A stretch of 40,448 nucleotides of DNA, from assembly GCA_028277085.1 (NCBI GenBank), contig JANQHL010000139.1, positions 1 to 40,448 of the forward strand. Reading direction: 5' to 3'. This DNA is from Flavobacteriaceae bacterium (GTDB taxonomy: Bacteria; Bacteroidota; Bacteroidia; Flavobacteriales; Flavobacteriaceae). The translations under genes and the position numbers were made by a program. The notes under the pieces were generated by a model that made no database searches, was not told the DNA's origin, and worked only from the letters and a program-made list of their open reading frames with translations. Of this stretch, positions 30,533 to 39,978 are shown piece after piece. The stretch's first letter is position 1. Each line of letters starts with the position of its first letter.

Positions 30533-32497
30533 ATGGTTAGGCCGAAAAGAAAAACGCTGATTTTTTTTGCATTCCTTTTTCTGGGATTAGGGGTGCTACA
30601 GGCGCAATTTGTCCAGGAAGAGGAAGATCCTTTCAAAGCATTTCAGGAAACCAACGGTGCAGCAAATAAATTAGACTTTTTCTACGATACCCCTAACCGA
30701 TATAAAAATAGCTCGGCCTACGATTGGTTAGAAGTGGTGAAAGTATATCTGAATACTGCAGAAAAATCAAAAGACACTTTGGGTATTCAGGCGTACAGAT
30801 TAATGCAAGCACAGCTGTATAATGATATAGCTGATCATTATAAAAGCATAGCCATCGCCAATGAACTTTTCAAGGAGGTAGATAGTTTGGACAGTACTTC
30901 CGTGAAGTTAATCCTGCAGCTTTTAGACCTCAATTACGGAAAGCTTCAAATGTATGACAAGCAAATTGAGATTCGTGAACAAATGCAAGCACTCGGTATT
31001 ACTCAGAGCGTTCCGTTTTATGATATTTATGCAAACATGGGGCTCTACAGGAAGGCGATGGAACAATATATACTTGCGGTAAAGCCCACAATTCCGGATA
31101 ATGATCATTTGGCGTTGGCCAAACACCACAATACGGTAGGCCACTACCTTTACCTGGATAAATCCCCGGAAACCGCTACTAATGAGTTTAAAAAGGCTTT
31201 GGGTTTTCTGGAAGTCTATATCAACGACATTTCCAAACAAAAATCCGATAAAGATATTTTTGAAAGTGAAGCGCTAAAGGCAGAGATTGAAGGAAACATT
31301 GGCAAATGTCATGTGCAACTTAAAGAGTATCCGGAAGCAGTACCTCTTTTGACCAATAGCCTTAGTGTTTTGGAAGAGTTCAATAATGGAAGCTATAAAA
31401 AGCAAATTATTGACAACACTCTGAATCTGGCAGAAGCACATCTCAAACTGGAGAATGACGAAACTGCAAAAGCGCTTTTGGATAACGAATTTGAAAGTAT
31501 AGCCATTAAACAAGAAATCAAGCGAAATAAACTGTTGGCGGACTACTTTGATATACAAGAAAACTTCAGAAGTAGCTCAGGCTTTTACAAGCGGAACGAA
31601 TATATTATGGATTCCTTAAAAGCGAACGAAAGATCTATTTTGCAACAACAGTTGGTAGCTATAGTTGGCACCTCTGATTTAGAAAACTCTAGACGACTTA
31701 TCAACGAACAGAAACTGGCGAACGAAAAAATTAGAAGTGAAATACAGGCAAAAGACGAAAGGATAAATCTGGTTATTATTTCCTTGATTTTCACCTTACT
31801 GGGTTTCATGGGGTTGGTATATGCTTATCTTAAAAGTATCAAGAATCAGCGCCTTATTGCAGAACAAAAATATATTATTGAAAACTCGCTTAAAGAGAAG
31901 GATTCCTTGCTAAAGGAAATTCATCATCGTGTAAAGAACAACCTGCAAATGGTCTCGAGTTTGTTGAGCCTTCAAACCCGAAATACGAAGAGCAAAGCTG
32001 CAATTGAAGCCCTTGAAGAAGGAAAAAGCAGGGTTAAAGCAATGGCCCTGATCCATCAAAAGCTGTATCAAAATGAAGACCTGTCGGTTATTGAGATGCA
32101 AGGATATATAGAAAGTCTGATTAACAGTGTGCAATCCGTTTACAAAAAGGGAGGACACAATATCAGCATTACGGTAGATGCCGAAGGTACAGAACTGGAT
32201 ATCGACAGAGCCATTCCTTTCGGGCTTATTTTGAATGAATTGGTGTCCAATACCTTTAAATATGCATTTCCTGAAAGTGATGATAATGGGAAAATTTACA
32301 TCCATCTAAGGAAAAATGGCGATGAGGGTTATTTTGAGTATTCGGATAACGGAGTAGGCCTACCCGAAGATACCGACGAACGAACCAGTAATTCTATGGG
32401 GCTACGTTTAATCAATCGGCTTGTAAATCAACTACAATCCAAGTTAAATGTTGATCGGGCAAACGAAGGAGTCCGTTTCTGGTTTAATTTTAACTAA
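30533..32497 (+). CDS. TPR sensor histidine kinase (HisKA_2 type), partner of the LytTR regulator
   Basis: Start set at the ATG 30533: a -7 box ends at 30470, and this Met begins a proper signal peptide (TLIFFAFLFLGLGVLQAQ). The 654-residue protein has a periplasmic TPR-like region (about 40-385), one TM helix (LVIISLIFTLLGFMGLVYAYL), a coiled coil, a HisKA_2 phosphoacceptor segment EIHHRVKNNLQ (about residue 464) and a HATPase_c domain (LNELVSNTFKYAF, YSDNGVGLP, GLRLINRL). It is the likely kinase of the LytTR regulator encoded 0.7 kb upstream; the pair is separated only by the small RNA region. The ligand sensed by the TPR domain is unknown. Confidence 0.93.
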   Translation: MVRPKRKTLIFFAFLFLGLGVLQAQFVQEEEDPFKAFQETNGAANKLDFFYDTPNRYKNSSAYDWLEVVKVYLNTAEKSKDTLGIQAYRLMQAQLYNDIADHYKSIAIANELFKEVDSLDSTSVKLILQLLDLNYGKLQMYDKQIEIREQMQALGITQSVPFYDIYANMGLYRKAMEQYILAVKPTIPDNDHLALAKHHNTVGHYLYLDKSPETATNEFKKALGFLEVYINDISKQKSDKDIFESEALKAEIEGNIGKCHVQLKEYPEAVPLLTNSLSVLEEFNNGSYKKQIIDNTLNLAEAHLKLENDETAKALLDNEFESIAIKQEIKRNKLLADYFDIQENFRSSSGFYKRNEYIMDSLKANERSILQQQLVAIVGTSDLENSRRLINEQKLANEKIRSEIQAKDERINLVIISLIFTLLGFMGLVYAYLKSIKNQRLIAEQKYIIENSLKEKDSLLKEIHHRVKNNLQMVSSLLSLQTRNTKSKAAIEALEEGKSRVKAMALIHQKLYQNEDLSVIEMQGYIESLINSVQSVYKKGGHNISITVDAEGTELDIDRAIPFGLILNELVSNTFKYAFPESDDNGKIYIHLRKNGDEGYFEYSDNGVGLPEDTDERTSNSMGLRLINRLVNQLQSKLNVDRANEGVRFWFNFN

Positions 32498-32583
32498 GCT
32501 GGTCTTTTGTGTTGTGAGACTACACTAAACGTTAACTTTTTTTCACCTTGCACCTCCTGCTGTATACTAAACTGGAATAGTAG

Positions 32584-32591
32584 TATTTTTG
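32584..32591 (+). promoter_or_regulatory. -7 promoter element for menC
   Basis: TATTTTTG ends 7 nt before the menC ATG at 32599, again predicting a near-leaderless message. Confidence 0.5.
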
Positions 32592-32598
32592 CCGATCA

Positions 32599-33651
32599 AT
32601 GCAAGCGAGCCATTCAAAGCATATTCTCAATTTCAAAAGGCCAAGCGGCACCTCCAGGGGGATCTTAAAACAAAAGGAGACATGGTTTATCATACTTCGG
32701 GATGGGAACCGCTATGGGATAGGAGAATGTGGACTTTTACGGGGTTTAAGCATAGATGACAAACCCGATTATGAAAGGCAATTGTTATGGACCTGCAAGA
32801 ACATCCATTTAGATAAGCAAGAACTTCTGCAGAAATTAGAAGACTTTCCATCTATAAAATTTGGATTAGAACAAGCATTGCTATCTTTTGAAGGCAGCAG
32901 CACCTTTGAACTCTTTCCCTCCCGCTTCACTTCATCAGAAGCAGCTATTCCTATCAATGGCCTTATTTGGATGGGAGAAGAGTCATTTATGTTGGACCAA
33001 ATTCAACAACGTTTGGAACAGGGATTCCGATGTATTAAGATGAAGATCGGAGCCATTGATTTTGCGGTGGAATTGAAACTCCTGAAAAATATTAGAAGGC
33101 AATTCCCCGAAAAAGAGCTGGTGCTACGTGTGGACGCTAATGGCGCTTTTTCCCCTTCAAGAGCCATAGCAGTCCTGAACCAATTGGCAGAACTAGGGAT
33201 ACATTCCATTGTACAGCCTATTGCAAAGATGCAATGAAAGGCAATGGCTGATTTATGCCGGAAAACTCCTGTTCCTATTGCACTGGATGAAGAATTGATT
33301 GGGATTCACAATACCATGGAAAGAAAGGAGTTGCTGCAGATCATTCGTCCGCAATATATCATTTTAAAACCCAGTTTACTAGGAGGATATACCTCTTGCA
33401 AAGAATGGATTACCCTGGCTGAGCAATTTGGAATAGGATGGTGGGTGACCAGTGCGCTGGAAAGTAATGTGGGGTTAAATGCCATAGCGCAATGGACCTT
33501 TACGCTGAACAATACAATGCCACAGGGGCTCGGTACGGGAAGCCTTTTTACCAACAATTTCACAAGCCCGCTCGAAGTGGAGAATGGAAATTTATATTAT
33601 AGAAAACAACTATCTTGGCAGCACGATATAATTCAACAACTATGTACATAG
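32599..33651 (+). pseudogene. menC: o-Succinylbenzoate synthase menC, interrupted by in-frame TGA
   Basis: The track shows two ORFs (32599-33237 and 33244-33651) that lie in the same frame, separated only by the stop TGA at 33235-33237 and two codons. Joined, they make a normal 350-residue enolase-superfamily OSBS. Present: KMK (K147/K149), D179 in RVDANGAF, D230 in ALDEELIG and K257 in IILKPSLLGG. Two things are wrong. Codon 213 is TGA where Trp (TGG) is expected from the family pattern QPI...QW. Residue 205 is Val in SIVQP where the IEQP metal-ligand Glu is expected. Both could arise by one base change. The downstream overlap with the CPBP gene is intact. Alternatives: sequencing error or UGA read-through. 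Confidence 0.8.
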
Positions 33652-34586
33652 AACAGGGGTATAAAGGCGATATAGGTCTGTGGAAGTTTTTTATCATTCC
33701 TACTTTATTTGTTGGTTATGTGGCCTTTAACGCAGTGGCCATGTATTTATCTCCTATGGACACCACGGCCATGATGAATACCATGATCGAACAACTGGGA
33801 CCTTCGATAACGTTAATTTTTTTACTTCTCCCTTTTGCCGTTGGACTTCTGGTGGTAATCGGTTGGACGTATCTGGTGCATCCTCAGCCACTAACCGCCT
33901 TAACTACCTCTCGGAAAAAAGTAGACTGGAGACGTATTTTTTATGCTTTTTTTCTTTGGGGAGGGATCACTGCAATTTTCACCCTTGGGGATGTCTTTGC
34001 CTCACCTGACGACTATGTATGGAATTTTGATTTGGAGAAGTTTTTGATACTGGCAGTAATAGCCATACTTCTTATCCCACTGCAAACTAGTTTTGAGGAA
34101 TACCTTTTTCGGGGTCATCTTATGCAGGGCCTTGGGTTATTGGCAAAGAACAGATGGGTACCCTTAGTGGTTACCTCAATACTATTTGGACTGTTACATG
34201 TGGCGAATCCCGAAGTGGAAAAGTTGGGCTATGGAATTATGGTGTACTATATTGGCACCGGGTTTTTTTTGGGGATAATGACATTAATGGATGAAGGCCT
34301 GGAACTGGCTTTGGGATTTCATGCAGCAAATAATTTGATCACAGCCTTATTAGTTACCGCAGATTGGACCGCCTTTCAAACAGACTCTATTTATCGAAAT
34401 GTTGCTGAGCCAACTTTAGGTTGGGATGTGATCATCCCCGTATTTGTGGTATTTCCCATCCTGTTGTTCATCTTTAGCAAAAAATACCGTTGGACTAACT
34501 GGAAAGAGCGTTTATCCGGAAAAGTACTGACCAAAGAACAATTTGTTGCTTTGCAAAATGAGGATACACCCGCAGTTCAAACTTAA
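33642..34586 (+). CDS. CPBP (CAAX-like) intramembrane metalloprotease
   Basis: Start at ATG 33642 rather than the track's TTG (33615), overlapping the menC stop by 10 nt. The 314-residue protein has about seven or eight TM helices and the CPBP motifs: EEYLFRG (EExxxR), FGLLHVAN (FxxxH) and FHAANN. CPBP proteases of the Rce1/Abi fold cleave within membranes; members are often located in men clusters of flavobacteria without a proven role. It overlaps menE by 29 nt, so menC-CPBP-menE is a tight operon. Confidence 0.88.
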   Translation: MYIEQGYKGDIGLWKFFIIPTLFVGYVAFNAVAMYLSPMDTTAMMNTMIEQLGPSITLIFLLLPFAVGLLVVIGWTYLVHPQPLTALTTSRKKVDWRRIFYAFFLWGGITAIFTLGDVFASPDDYVWNFDLEKFLILAVIAILLIPLQTSFEEYLFRGHLMQGLGLLAKNRWVPLVVTSILFGLLHVANPEVEKLGYGIMVYYIGTGFFLGIMTLMDEGLELALGFHAANNLITALLVTADWTAFQTDSIYRNVAEPTLGWDVIIPVFVVFPILLFIFSKKYRWTNWKERLSGKVLTKEQFVALQNEDTPAVQT

Positions 34587-35628
34587 CGGCTGCTGTTATG
34601 ACAGCGAAACCTTAAAGGAGGTTGCCGCCACCTTATCTAAAAATGGAAAACCTTACGAGAAAGCTGTGGGTGATTTTTTGCAGCATTGGTTCAATGCATC
34701 AAAGACAATTGCAGTAACCACTTCCGGCTCTACAGGGGCACCTAAGAAAATCTCCTTGCAAAAGGAACACATGATCAATTCCGCCTTGGCTACTGGAAGT
34801 TTTTTAAGTACTAAGCCGGGAGATTCCGCCTTGTTATGTCTTTCCGCTGAATTTATAGCTGGAAAGATGATGCTGGTAAGAGCCCTGATACTCGGATTGG
34901 ATTTGGATGTGGTCGCGCCTACTTCTGAACCTTTGCAATCTGTCTCAAAGACTTATGGCTTCTGTGCTATGGTACCCTTACAAGCACGGAACTCCCTTTC
35001 TGAGCTAAATAAAGTCAAGACCCTTATCCTTGGTGGCGCTCCGGTATCCTCCAGACTGGCGCAAGAATTAAAAAACCTAAACACCAATATTTATGAAACC
35101 TATGGGATGACGGAGACCGTTTCCCATGTAGCTGTAAAGCAAATCGCATCAGCGGGGCCACTTGAAAACACTACCTACTTCCAAACGCTTCCTTATGTTA
35201 GTATCACCACTGATACTAGAGGCTGTCTGGTGATAATAGCGCCAAGAATAAGCGATAAAAAAGTTGTGACCAATGATCTGGTAAGGTTAAAGGGTACTAC
35301 CCATTTTAAGTGGTTAGGGAGGTATGATAACATTATCAATTCGGGAGGGATCAAATTGATTCCGGAGGAAATAGAGGCAAAGCTGGCCTCCAGCCTTAAT
35401 TGCCGATTCTTTATCGCCGGAGTACCGGATGCCGACCTGGGCGAAAAAGTAGTCTTGTTTGTAGAAGCACAGCTGGATAAACAGCTGCTATTGGAAAAGT
35501 TGAAAATGAACAAGGAACTCACTCAATTTGAAATTCCTAAAGAGGTGGTGACGGTTGTATCGTTTAAAGAAACCAAAAATGGCAAAGTAGACCGTAAGGC
35601 AACACAGAAATCTTTAGGGAAAACCTAA
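34558..35628 (+). CDS. menE: o-Succinylbenzoate-CoA ligase MenE (short form)
   Basis: Start at ATG 34558; the track's TTG at 34543 adds five unlikely residues. The 356-residue ANL-superfamily ligase has the AMP-binding loop TTSGSTGAPKK near residue 55, YETYGMTET, the hinge region WLGRYDNIINSGG and the C-terminal catalytic lysine in KNGKVDRKA. It is shorter than proteobacterial MenE (about 450) but of the size usual in Bacteroidota, lacking part of the N-terminal domain. It activates o-succinylbenzoate with CoA. It is the last gene of the menC operon. Confidence 0.92.
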   Translation: MRIHPQFKLNGCCYDSETLKEVAATLSKNGKPYEKAVGDFLQHWFNASKTIAVTTSGSTGAPKKISLQKEHMINSALATGSFLSTKPGDSALLCLSAEFIAGKMMLVRALILGLDLDVVAPTSEPLQSVSKTYGFCAMVPLQARNSLSELNKVKTLILGGAPVSSRLAQELKNLNTNIYETYGMTETVSHVAVKQIASAGPLENTTYFQTLPYVSITTDTRGCLVIIAPRISDKKVVTNDLVRLKGTTHFKWLGRYDNIINSGGIKLIPEEIEAKLASSLNCRFFIAGVPDADLGEKVVLFVEAQLDKQLLLEKLKMNKELTQFEIPKEVVTVVSFKETKNGKVDRKATQKSLGKT

Positions 35629-35633
35629 ATTTG
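35626..35633 (+). promoter_or_regulatory. -7 promoter element for the M24 peptidase
   Basis: TAAATTTG overlaps the menE stop codon and lies 20 nt before the ATG at 35654. No clear -33 element is seen. Confidence 0.4.
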
Positions 35634-35653
35634 AACAACACCATAAATCTTTA

Positions 35654-36997
35654 ATGATGACCATCCGATTATTATTCTTTTTGGTACCGTATTTTGTTTT
35701 TTCACAACAAATCCTTTCAGAACGGGAGCAGGCCAAAGTAATAGACGAGATCCTGGCAGAACGTTTTACAAACCTGTTGCCCCAATTGATGGATGAGGCA
35801 GGTATTGATATGTGGGTGCTGATATCCCGGGAATACAATGAAGATCCGGTGTTGCGCACCATGTTACCTGCAACCTGGTTAAACGCAAGGAGGCGCACAA
35901 TCCTCTTGTTTTACAGGGATAAAGAAAGGGATAGTATCCATAAACTCGCAGTGGCCCGCTATAATGTTGGTAAAAACATTACCTCTGCCTGGGATAAAGA
36001 AAAGGAGCCGGATCAATGGAAACGATTAGTACAGCTTATAGAAGAACGGAGTCCTGATAAGATCGGACTTAACTTTTCCAAGGATCACAATATCGCGGAT
36101 GGATTGGTAAAAACGGATTATTCAGAATTCGTGCAACGCTTACCAAAAAAATACCATAACAAAATCGTTTCTGCGGAGCAATTGGCCGTTCGATGGATAG
36201 AGACCAGAACCGAAAGGGAAATGGTCATTTATGATCAACTGGTCAATATTACGCACAACATTATTGCCGAGGCCTTTTCGGAAAAAGTGATCACTCCCGG
36301 AATAACAACTACCGGAAAAGTGGAATGGTGGATGCGTCAAAAAGTTACGGACTTAGGCTTAAAGACCTGGTTCCATCCTACTGTTGATGTACAACGTACC
36401 AGTGAAAACACGGTAGCAAATCTTTATTCCTTCTCTGACGGGCCCGAGGACGTGGTTATTTTACCAGGAGATCTGGTACATTGCGATGTCGGCATTACCT
36501 ATTTGAGACTGAATACGGACTGTCAGGAGCTAGCTTATGTCTTAAAACCGGAAGAGACAGAAGCCCCGGACTTTTTGGTTAAAGCACTGGAAGCAGGGAA
36601 TAAGGTTCAGGACTTTTTGACAGCTAACATGATTGAGGGTCGAACTGGTAATGAAATATTGGCAAAGTCTTTGGCTGAGGCTAGAGCGGCAGGGTTTAAA
36701 CCTGTGATTTACACCCATCCGTTGGGTTTCTATGGGCATTCAGCAGGGACTACTATCGGCATGTGGGATGCACAGGAAGGGGTAATGAAAGACGATGGGG
36801 AAAGGTATCCATTACGGCCTAACACGGTTTATGCCATCGAATTAAATACCACAGTCACCATTCCCGAATGGAAAAGGGATATTCGGGTGATGTTAGAGGA
36901 AGCCGGCTTTTTTGGGAAGAAGGGATTTCGCTACGTAAACGGACGACAGACGAAGCTTTTGCTTATTCCAAGGGTAAGAAATTACCAGGGGAATTAG
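35654..36997 (+). CDS. Secreted M24-family (Xaa-Pro aminopeptidase-like) metallopeptidase
   Basis: A 447-residue protein with a signal peptide (IRLLFFLVPYFVFSQQ), a creatinase-like N-terminal domain (about 25-180) and a pita-bread M24 domain. Metal ligands by position: Asp in HCDVGI, Asp in NTDCQE, His in FYGHSAG, Glu in AIELNTTV and Glu in MLEEAGFF. The set is complete, so it is probably an active dimetal peptidase, exported to the periplasm or beyond. Substrate unknown. Confidence 0.9.
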   Translation: MMTIRLLFFLVPYFVFSQQILSEREQAKVIDEILAERFTNLLPQLMDEAGIDMWVLISREYNEDPVLRTMLPATWLNARRRTILLFYRDKERDSIHKLAVARYNVGKNITSAWDKEKEPDQWKRLVQLIEERSPDKIGLNFSKDHNIADGLVKTDYSEFVQRLPKKYHNKIVSAEQLAVRWIETRTEREMVIYDQLVNITHNIIAEAFSEKVITPGITTTGKVEWWMRQKVTDLGLKTWFHPTVDVQRTSENTVANLYSFSDGPEDVVILPGDLVHCDVGITYLRLNTDCQELAYVLKPEETEAPDFLVKALEAGNKVQDFLTANMIEGRTGNEILAKSLAEARAAGFKPVIYTHPLGFYGHSAGTTIGMWDAQEGVMKDDGERYPLRPNTVYAIELNTTVTIPEWKRDIRVMLEEAGFFGKKGFRYVNGRQTKLLLIPRVRNYQGN

Positions 36998-37073
36998 CCT
37001 TGTTAAAGTTTTCCTTAGGAATTCTTAAATAGGAGTACTTTTTAGTAATTTAATGAAAATTAAAGGATTAGCT

Positions 37074-38816
37074 ATGAAAAAAACAGTACTTCTTTTCTGT
37101 TTCTCTATCTCTTTTTTAGGATTTTCTCAAACGAGTCCCAGGATTATTAGTGGTTTTATTTCCGATGGAGACAATCCTATGCCCAATGTTTCTGTTAGTG
37201 TAACCGGCTCCACTAAAAGCACTTTTTCCGACAGCACTGGGAGATACAATTTAACGGTAAACACTGGGGATGTCGTGAGTTATTCCCACCGGGGTATGAA
37301 AACCTTCAATATTATGATTGAAGATGTTACCCGGATTTTGAACGTAAAAATGGTACCCGATGTGAAGGAATTAGGAGGGGTCACCGTGGTGGGGAATAGG
37401 CTGAAATCTCAAGAAGAGCTTAAGAACGAATATCTATTACGTGACGATATTATAAATACTGCTTTCGGTTATATGGACGCGAAAACTGCGCCTGGTAGGA
37501 TCCGAGTATTAGATGAGAAAGATATTCCCCAAATTTATATCTGCGTTCTCGAATTACTGCGCAGTCGTTTTGCAGGTTTTGCCAGTATGAGAATCGTTGG
37601 GGATTGTCTGAATGGCGGAGCGGTATTTATAAGGGGGGGGAGTAGCGCTTTCACCTTTGGACCTGCTATTTTTGATATAGATGGGGTAGTTGTTACGGAA
37701 GTTCCGCTTTGGTTGGATGTCAGCGTTATCAAACGCATTGCTGTTTTAGGAAGCGTCTCCTCGGCAACTCGCTACGGATCAGTTGGATCAGGGGGTGTTG
37801 TTATTATTAATACATTGTCGAGCTACCCAAAAACGGAGACAATAACCGACACCGCAAGACTTCGTAACAATTTTGCAACCGGAAAGGTATTAAGCTCGGA
37901 AGAAATACTGGAGAATTCCTCCACCTACCTGAAGGAACTGGAAACCAGTAGTTCCTTTGCTGCAGCTAAAAAAGTCTTTGAGCGCTTCGAAATTAGCTTC
38001 TCAAATTCTCCTTACTTTTATTTGGATGCCTATCGGCACTTTTCGGAAAAATGGAACAAGATGGGATATGCAGACGGCATTCTTGAAGAAAATTTTGAGC
38101 AATTTGAAGACAATGCCGTTCTCCTGAAAGCCTTAGCCTACATCTATGAGGCGCAGGGAAGGCTTGAAAAGGCAAATGAGATGTATAAAGAAACGTTCAT
38201 ACTACGTCCAAGTTATGCACAGAGCTACAGAGATATGGCGAATAGTTATAGCAACCTTGACAAAACCAAAAAAGCTGCATCCATGTACGCCCGGTATTAC
38301 CATCTTTTACAAGAAGGCTTTATGGAACTAGATTCTATTGGTTTTGCACCCATACTACGTCAAGAGGTTGATAATTTGCTGCTCACTAATAATACACTAC
38401 CGGGTTACAAAAAGAAACGAAACCGAGCCGGTAAAAAATTAAAACAAACCCGTTTGGTTTTCGAATGGAATGACGGAGAAGCGGAGTTTGAACTACAATT
38501 CGTTAATCCTGATAATCAGTACTACAAATGGAAGCACACCCTGGCGGATAATTCGGAGATAATCCAGCGGGAAAAGGAATATGGCTACAGTGTAATGGAA
38601 CAGGTTATAGACGATAATTTTCCGGGATTGTGGCGTGTAAATGTCAACTATTTTGGAAACAAGAGCCTAACTCCAACATATCTTAAGGCCACTGTATATC
38701 ATAATTTTGGTACCGATTTGCAACAAAAAGAAACCATGGCGTTTAAGCTAAGTTTAAAAAATGTGAACCAGGAACTCTTTACCGTACAGATCAGTGAAAA
38801 TAACGCAACTCGGTAA
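37074..38816 (+). CDS. CarboxypepD_reg-like / TonB-plug / TPR protein without a barrel
   Basis: The Met at 37074 is preferred over 37053 because it starts a classical signal peptide (KKTVLLFCFSISFLGFSQ). Domains in order of the 580-residue product: CarboxypepD_reg-like beta-sandwich (about 20-100), a region resembling a TonB-dependent receptor plug (FIRGGSS, FDIDGVVV, SSATRYGSVGSGGVVIINT; about 125-260), TPR-like helices (about 280-430), and a C-terminal beta domain (WNDGEAEFELQFVNPD, YLKATVYHNFG) resembling DUF2135. No 22-strand barrel follows the plug. It is probably periplasmic or outer-membrane associated, possibly with the next gene. Function unknown. Confidence 0.78.
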   Translation: MKKTVLLFCFSISFLGFSQTSPRIISGFISDGDNPMPNVSVSVTGSTKSTFSDSTGRYNLTVNTGDVVSYSHRGMKTFNIMIEDVTRILNVKMVPDVKELGGVTVVGNRLKSQEELKNEYLLRDDIINTAFGYMDAKTAPGRIRVLDEKDIPQIYICVLELLRSRFAGFASMRIVGDCLNGGAVFIRGGSSAFTFGPAIFDIDGVVVTEVPLWLDVSVIKRIAVLGSVSSATRYGSVGSGGVVIINTLSSYPKTETITDTARLRNNFATGKVLSSEEILENSSTYLKELETSSSFAAAKKVFERFEISFSNSPYFYLDAYRHFSEKWNKMGYADGILEENFEQFEDNAVLLKALAYIYEAQGRLEKANEMYKETFILRPSYAQSYRDMANSYSNLDKTKKAASMYARYYHLLQEGFMELDSIGFAPILRQEVDNLLLTNNTLPGYKKKRNRAGKKLKQTRLVFEWNDGEAEFELQFVNPDNQYYKWKHTLADNSEIIQREKEYGYSVMEQVIDDNFPGLWRVNVNYFGNKSLTPTYLKATVYHNFGTDLQQKETMAFKLSLKNVNQELFTVQISENNATR

Positions 38817-38823
38817 CAAGACA

Positions 38824-39978
38824 ATGAGATCTTGGCTTTGGGTCATTTTGGCCATCTTCCTGTTTCATATGAATGCATTTGGCCAAAAGGATTACAAGGG
38901 CCAGGTAATTGACACGGAAACGAGGTTGCCTATTCCCTACGTAAATATCGGTATTTTGGAAAAGGGCATAGGGACCGTAAGTGACGAGGAAGGAGAATTT
39001 CACTTGTACATTGCTCCAGATACCCAAAATCCAAATACAGAAGTAGTTTTCTCAGCCCTAGGGTATAAAACGCGTAAGATCCCCTTAAGGGCCATGCCAT
39101 TGGTATATAATGAATACCCGAAGTTCAGAATGGATCCTACTGTGGTAGCATTGGATGAAGTGGTGGTTTCGAATAAGGCCGAGCGATTTATAACGAATTT
39201 TGTAGGCTTTAAGAATTTTGGGGAAAGGACGTTTGGGTATTGGAAAGATAATGTTGCCTTAGGTGGAGAATTAGCGACTTGTATATTAGCCGCGAAAGGC
39301 ATTCGGAGATTAGAACGATTTAATTTCGAAGTAAGGCAAAACCAATCCGATAGCCTTTTATTACGTGTAAATGTTTATGAGGATGATGGCCCCGGAAGTA
39401 AACCCGGAACGAATTTAAATAGGTCCGGGAAGAATGTGTTGGTTACGGTTAAGAAAACGGACAAAATGGTTTGGGTGGACCTTACACCTTTTAACATCTA
39501 TGTGAATGGGGACTTTATTATATCCTTGGAATTACTCAGGGTATACGGTGATCAAAGGTTGGAATTAGTCTTGGCGGCCGCGTCTGAATTCAATCGTTCC
39601 GGATCCTACCGTAAATATGCAAGTCAGGGCAAGTGGGAGCGGGTGGCAGATCAAAGTATGGCCTATTATTTGGAAACTTCCCTTATGGTAACTGAGAAGA
39701 GAGCGGAACGTTATGAGCGCAAAATAGCGCGAAGAAAACTAAAAGCAGAAACCATTTCGGGTTTTGCTATCCTCAAAGGAAAGATGGTAGAGGGGGTGGA
39801 GGTTACGAATAGCCGAACACAAGAAACCGTGACCACAGATGAAAACGGGAGATACCGTATTCCTGCACACAAAAATGATATTCTCCAATTCCGCAAGAAG
39901 GGGTATAAGGTAATGGCTTTAAAGGTATCCGATAAACCTACAGCCAATATTATCATGAAACCCGAGGAAGCGCCTTAA
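38824..39978 (+). CDS. Exported protein with CarboxypepD_reg-like domains at both ends
   Basis: The track start (38794) overlaps the previous gene; the Met at 38824 begins a signal peptide (WLWVILAIFLFHMNAFGQ). Residues 17 to about 110 are a CarboxypepD_reg-like domain (GQVIDTETRLPIPYVNIGI, DEEGEFHL). The middle (about 120-300) is beta-rich and unrecognised. After a basic helix, a second carboxypeptidase-regulatory-like unit follows at about 315-380 (VEVTNSRTQETVTTDENGRYRIP). It is 7 nt after the plug-TPR gene, so the two are likely co-transcribed. Its stop overlaps the convergent carboxylase stop at TTAA. Confidence 0.8.
   Translation: MRSWLWVILAIFLFHMNAFGQKDYKGQVIDTETRLPIPYVNIGILEKGIGTVSDEEGEFHLYIAPDTQNPNTEVVFSALGYKTRKIPLRAMPLVYNEYPKFRMDPTVVALDEVVVSNKAERFITNFVGFKNFGERTFGYWKDNVALGGELATCILAAKGIRRLERFNFEVRQNQSDSLLLRVNVYEDDGPGSKPGTNLNRSGKNVLVTVKKTDKMVWVDLTPFNIYVNGDFIISLELLRVYGDQRLELVLAAASEFNRSGSYRKYASQGKWERVADQSMAYYLETSLMVTEKRAERYERKIARRKLKAETISGFAILKGKMVEGVEVTNSRTQETVTTDENGRYRIPAHKNDILQFRKKGYKVMALKVSDKPTANIIMKPEEAP

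Noticed and set aside
32521-32591. TTCACC-containing segment upstream of menC as a further LytTR operator
   Set aside because: Distance to the -7 box is 42 bp and the putative partner repeat matches only 6 of 10 bases.
33235-33237. menC TGA as selenocysteine or genome-wide UGA=Trp recoding
   Set aside because: TGA is used as a normal terminator in other genes of the window (for example the epimerase stop at 19928-19930), no SECIS-like structure is evident and the expected residue is Trp, not Cys.
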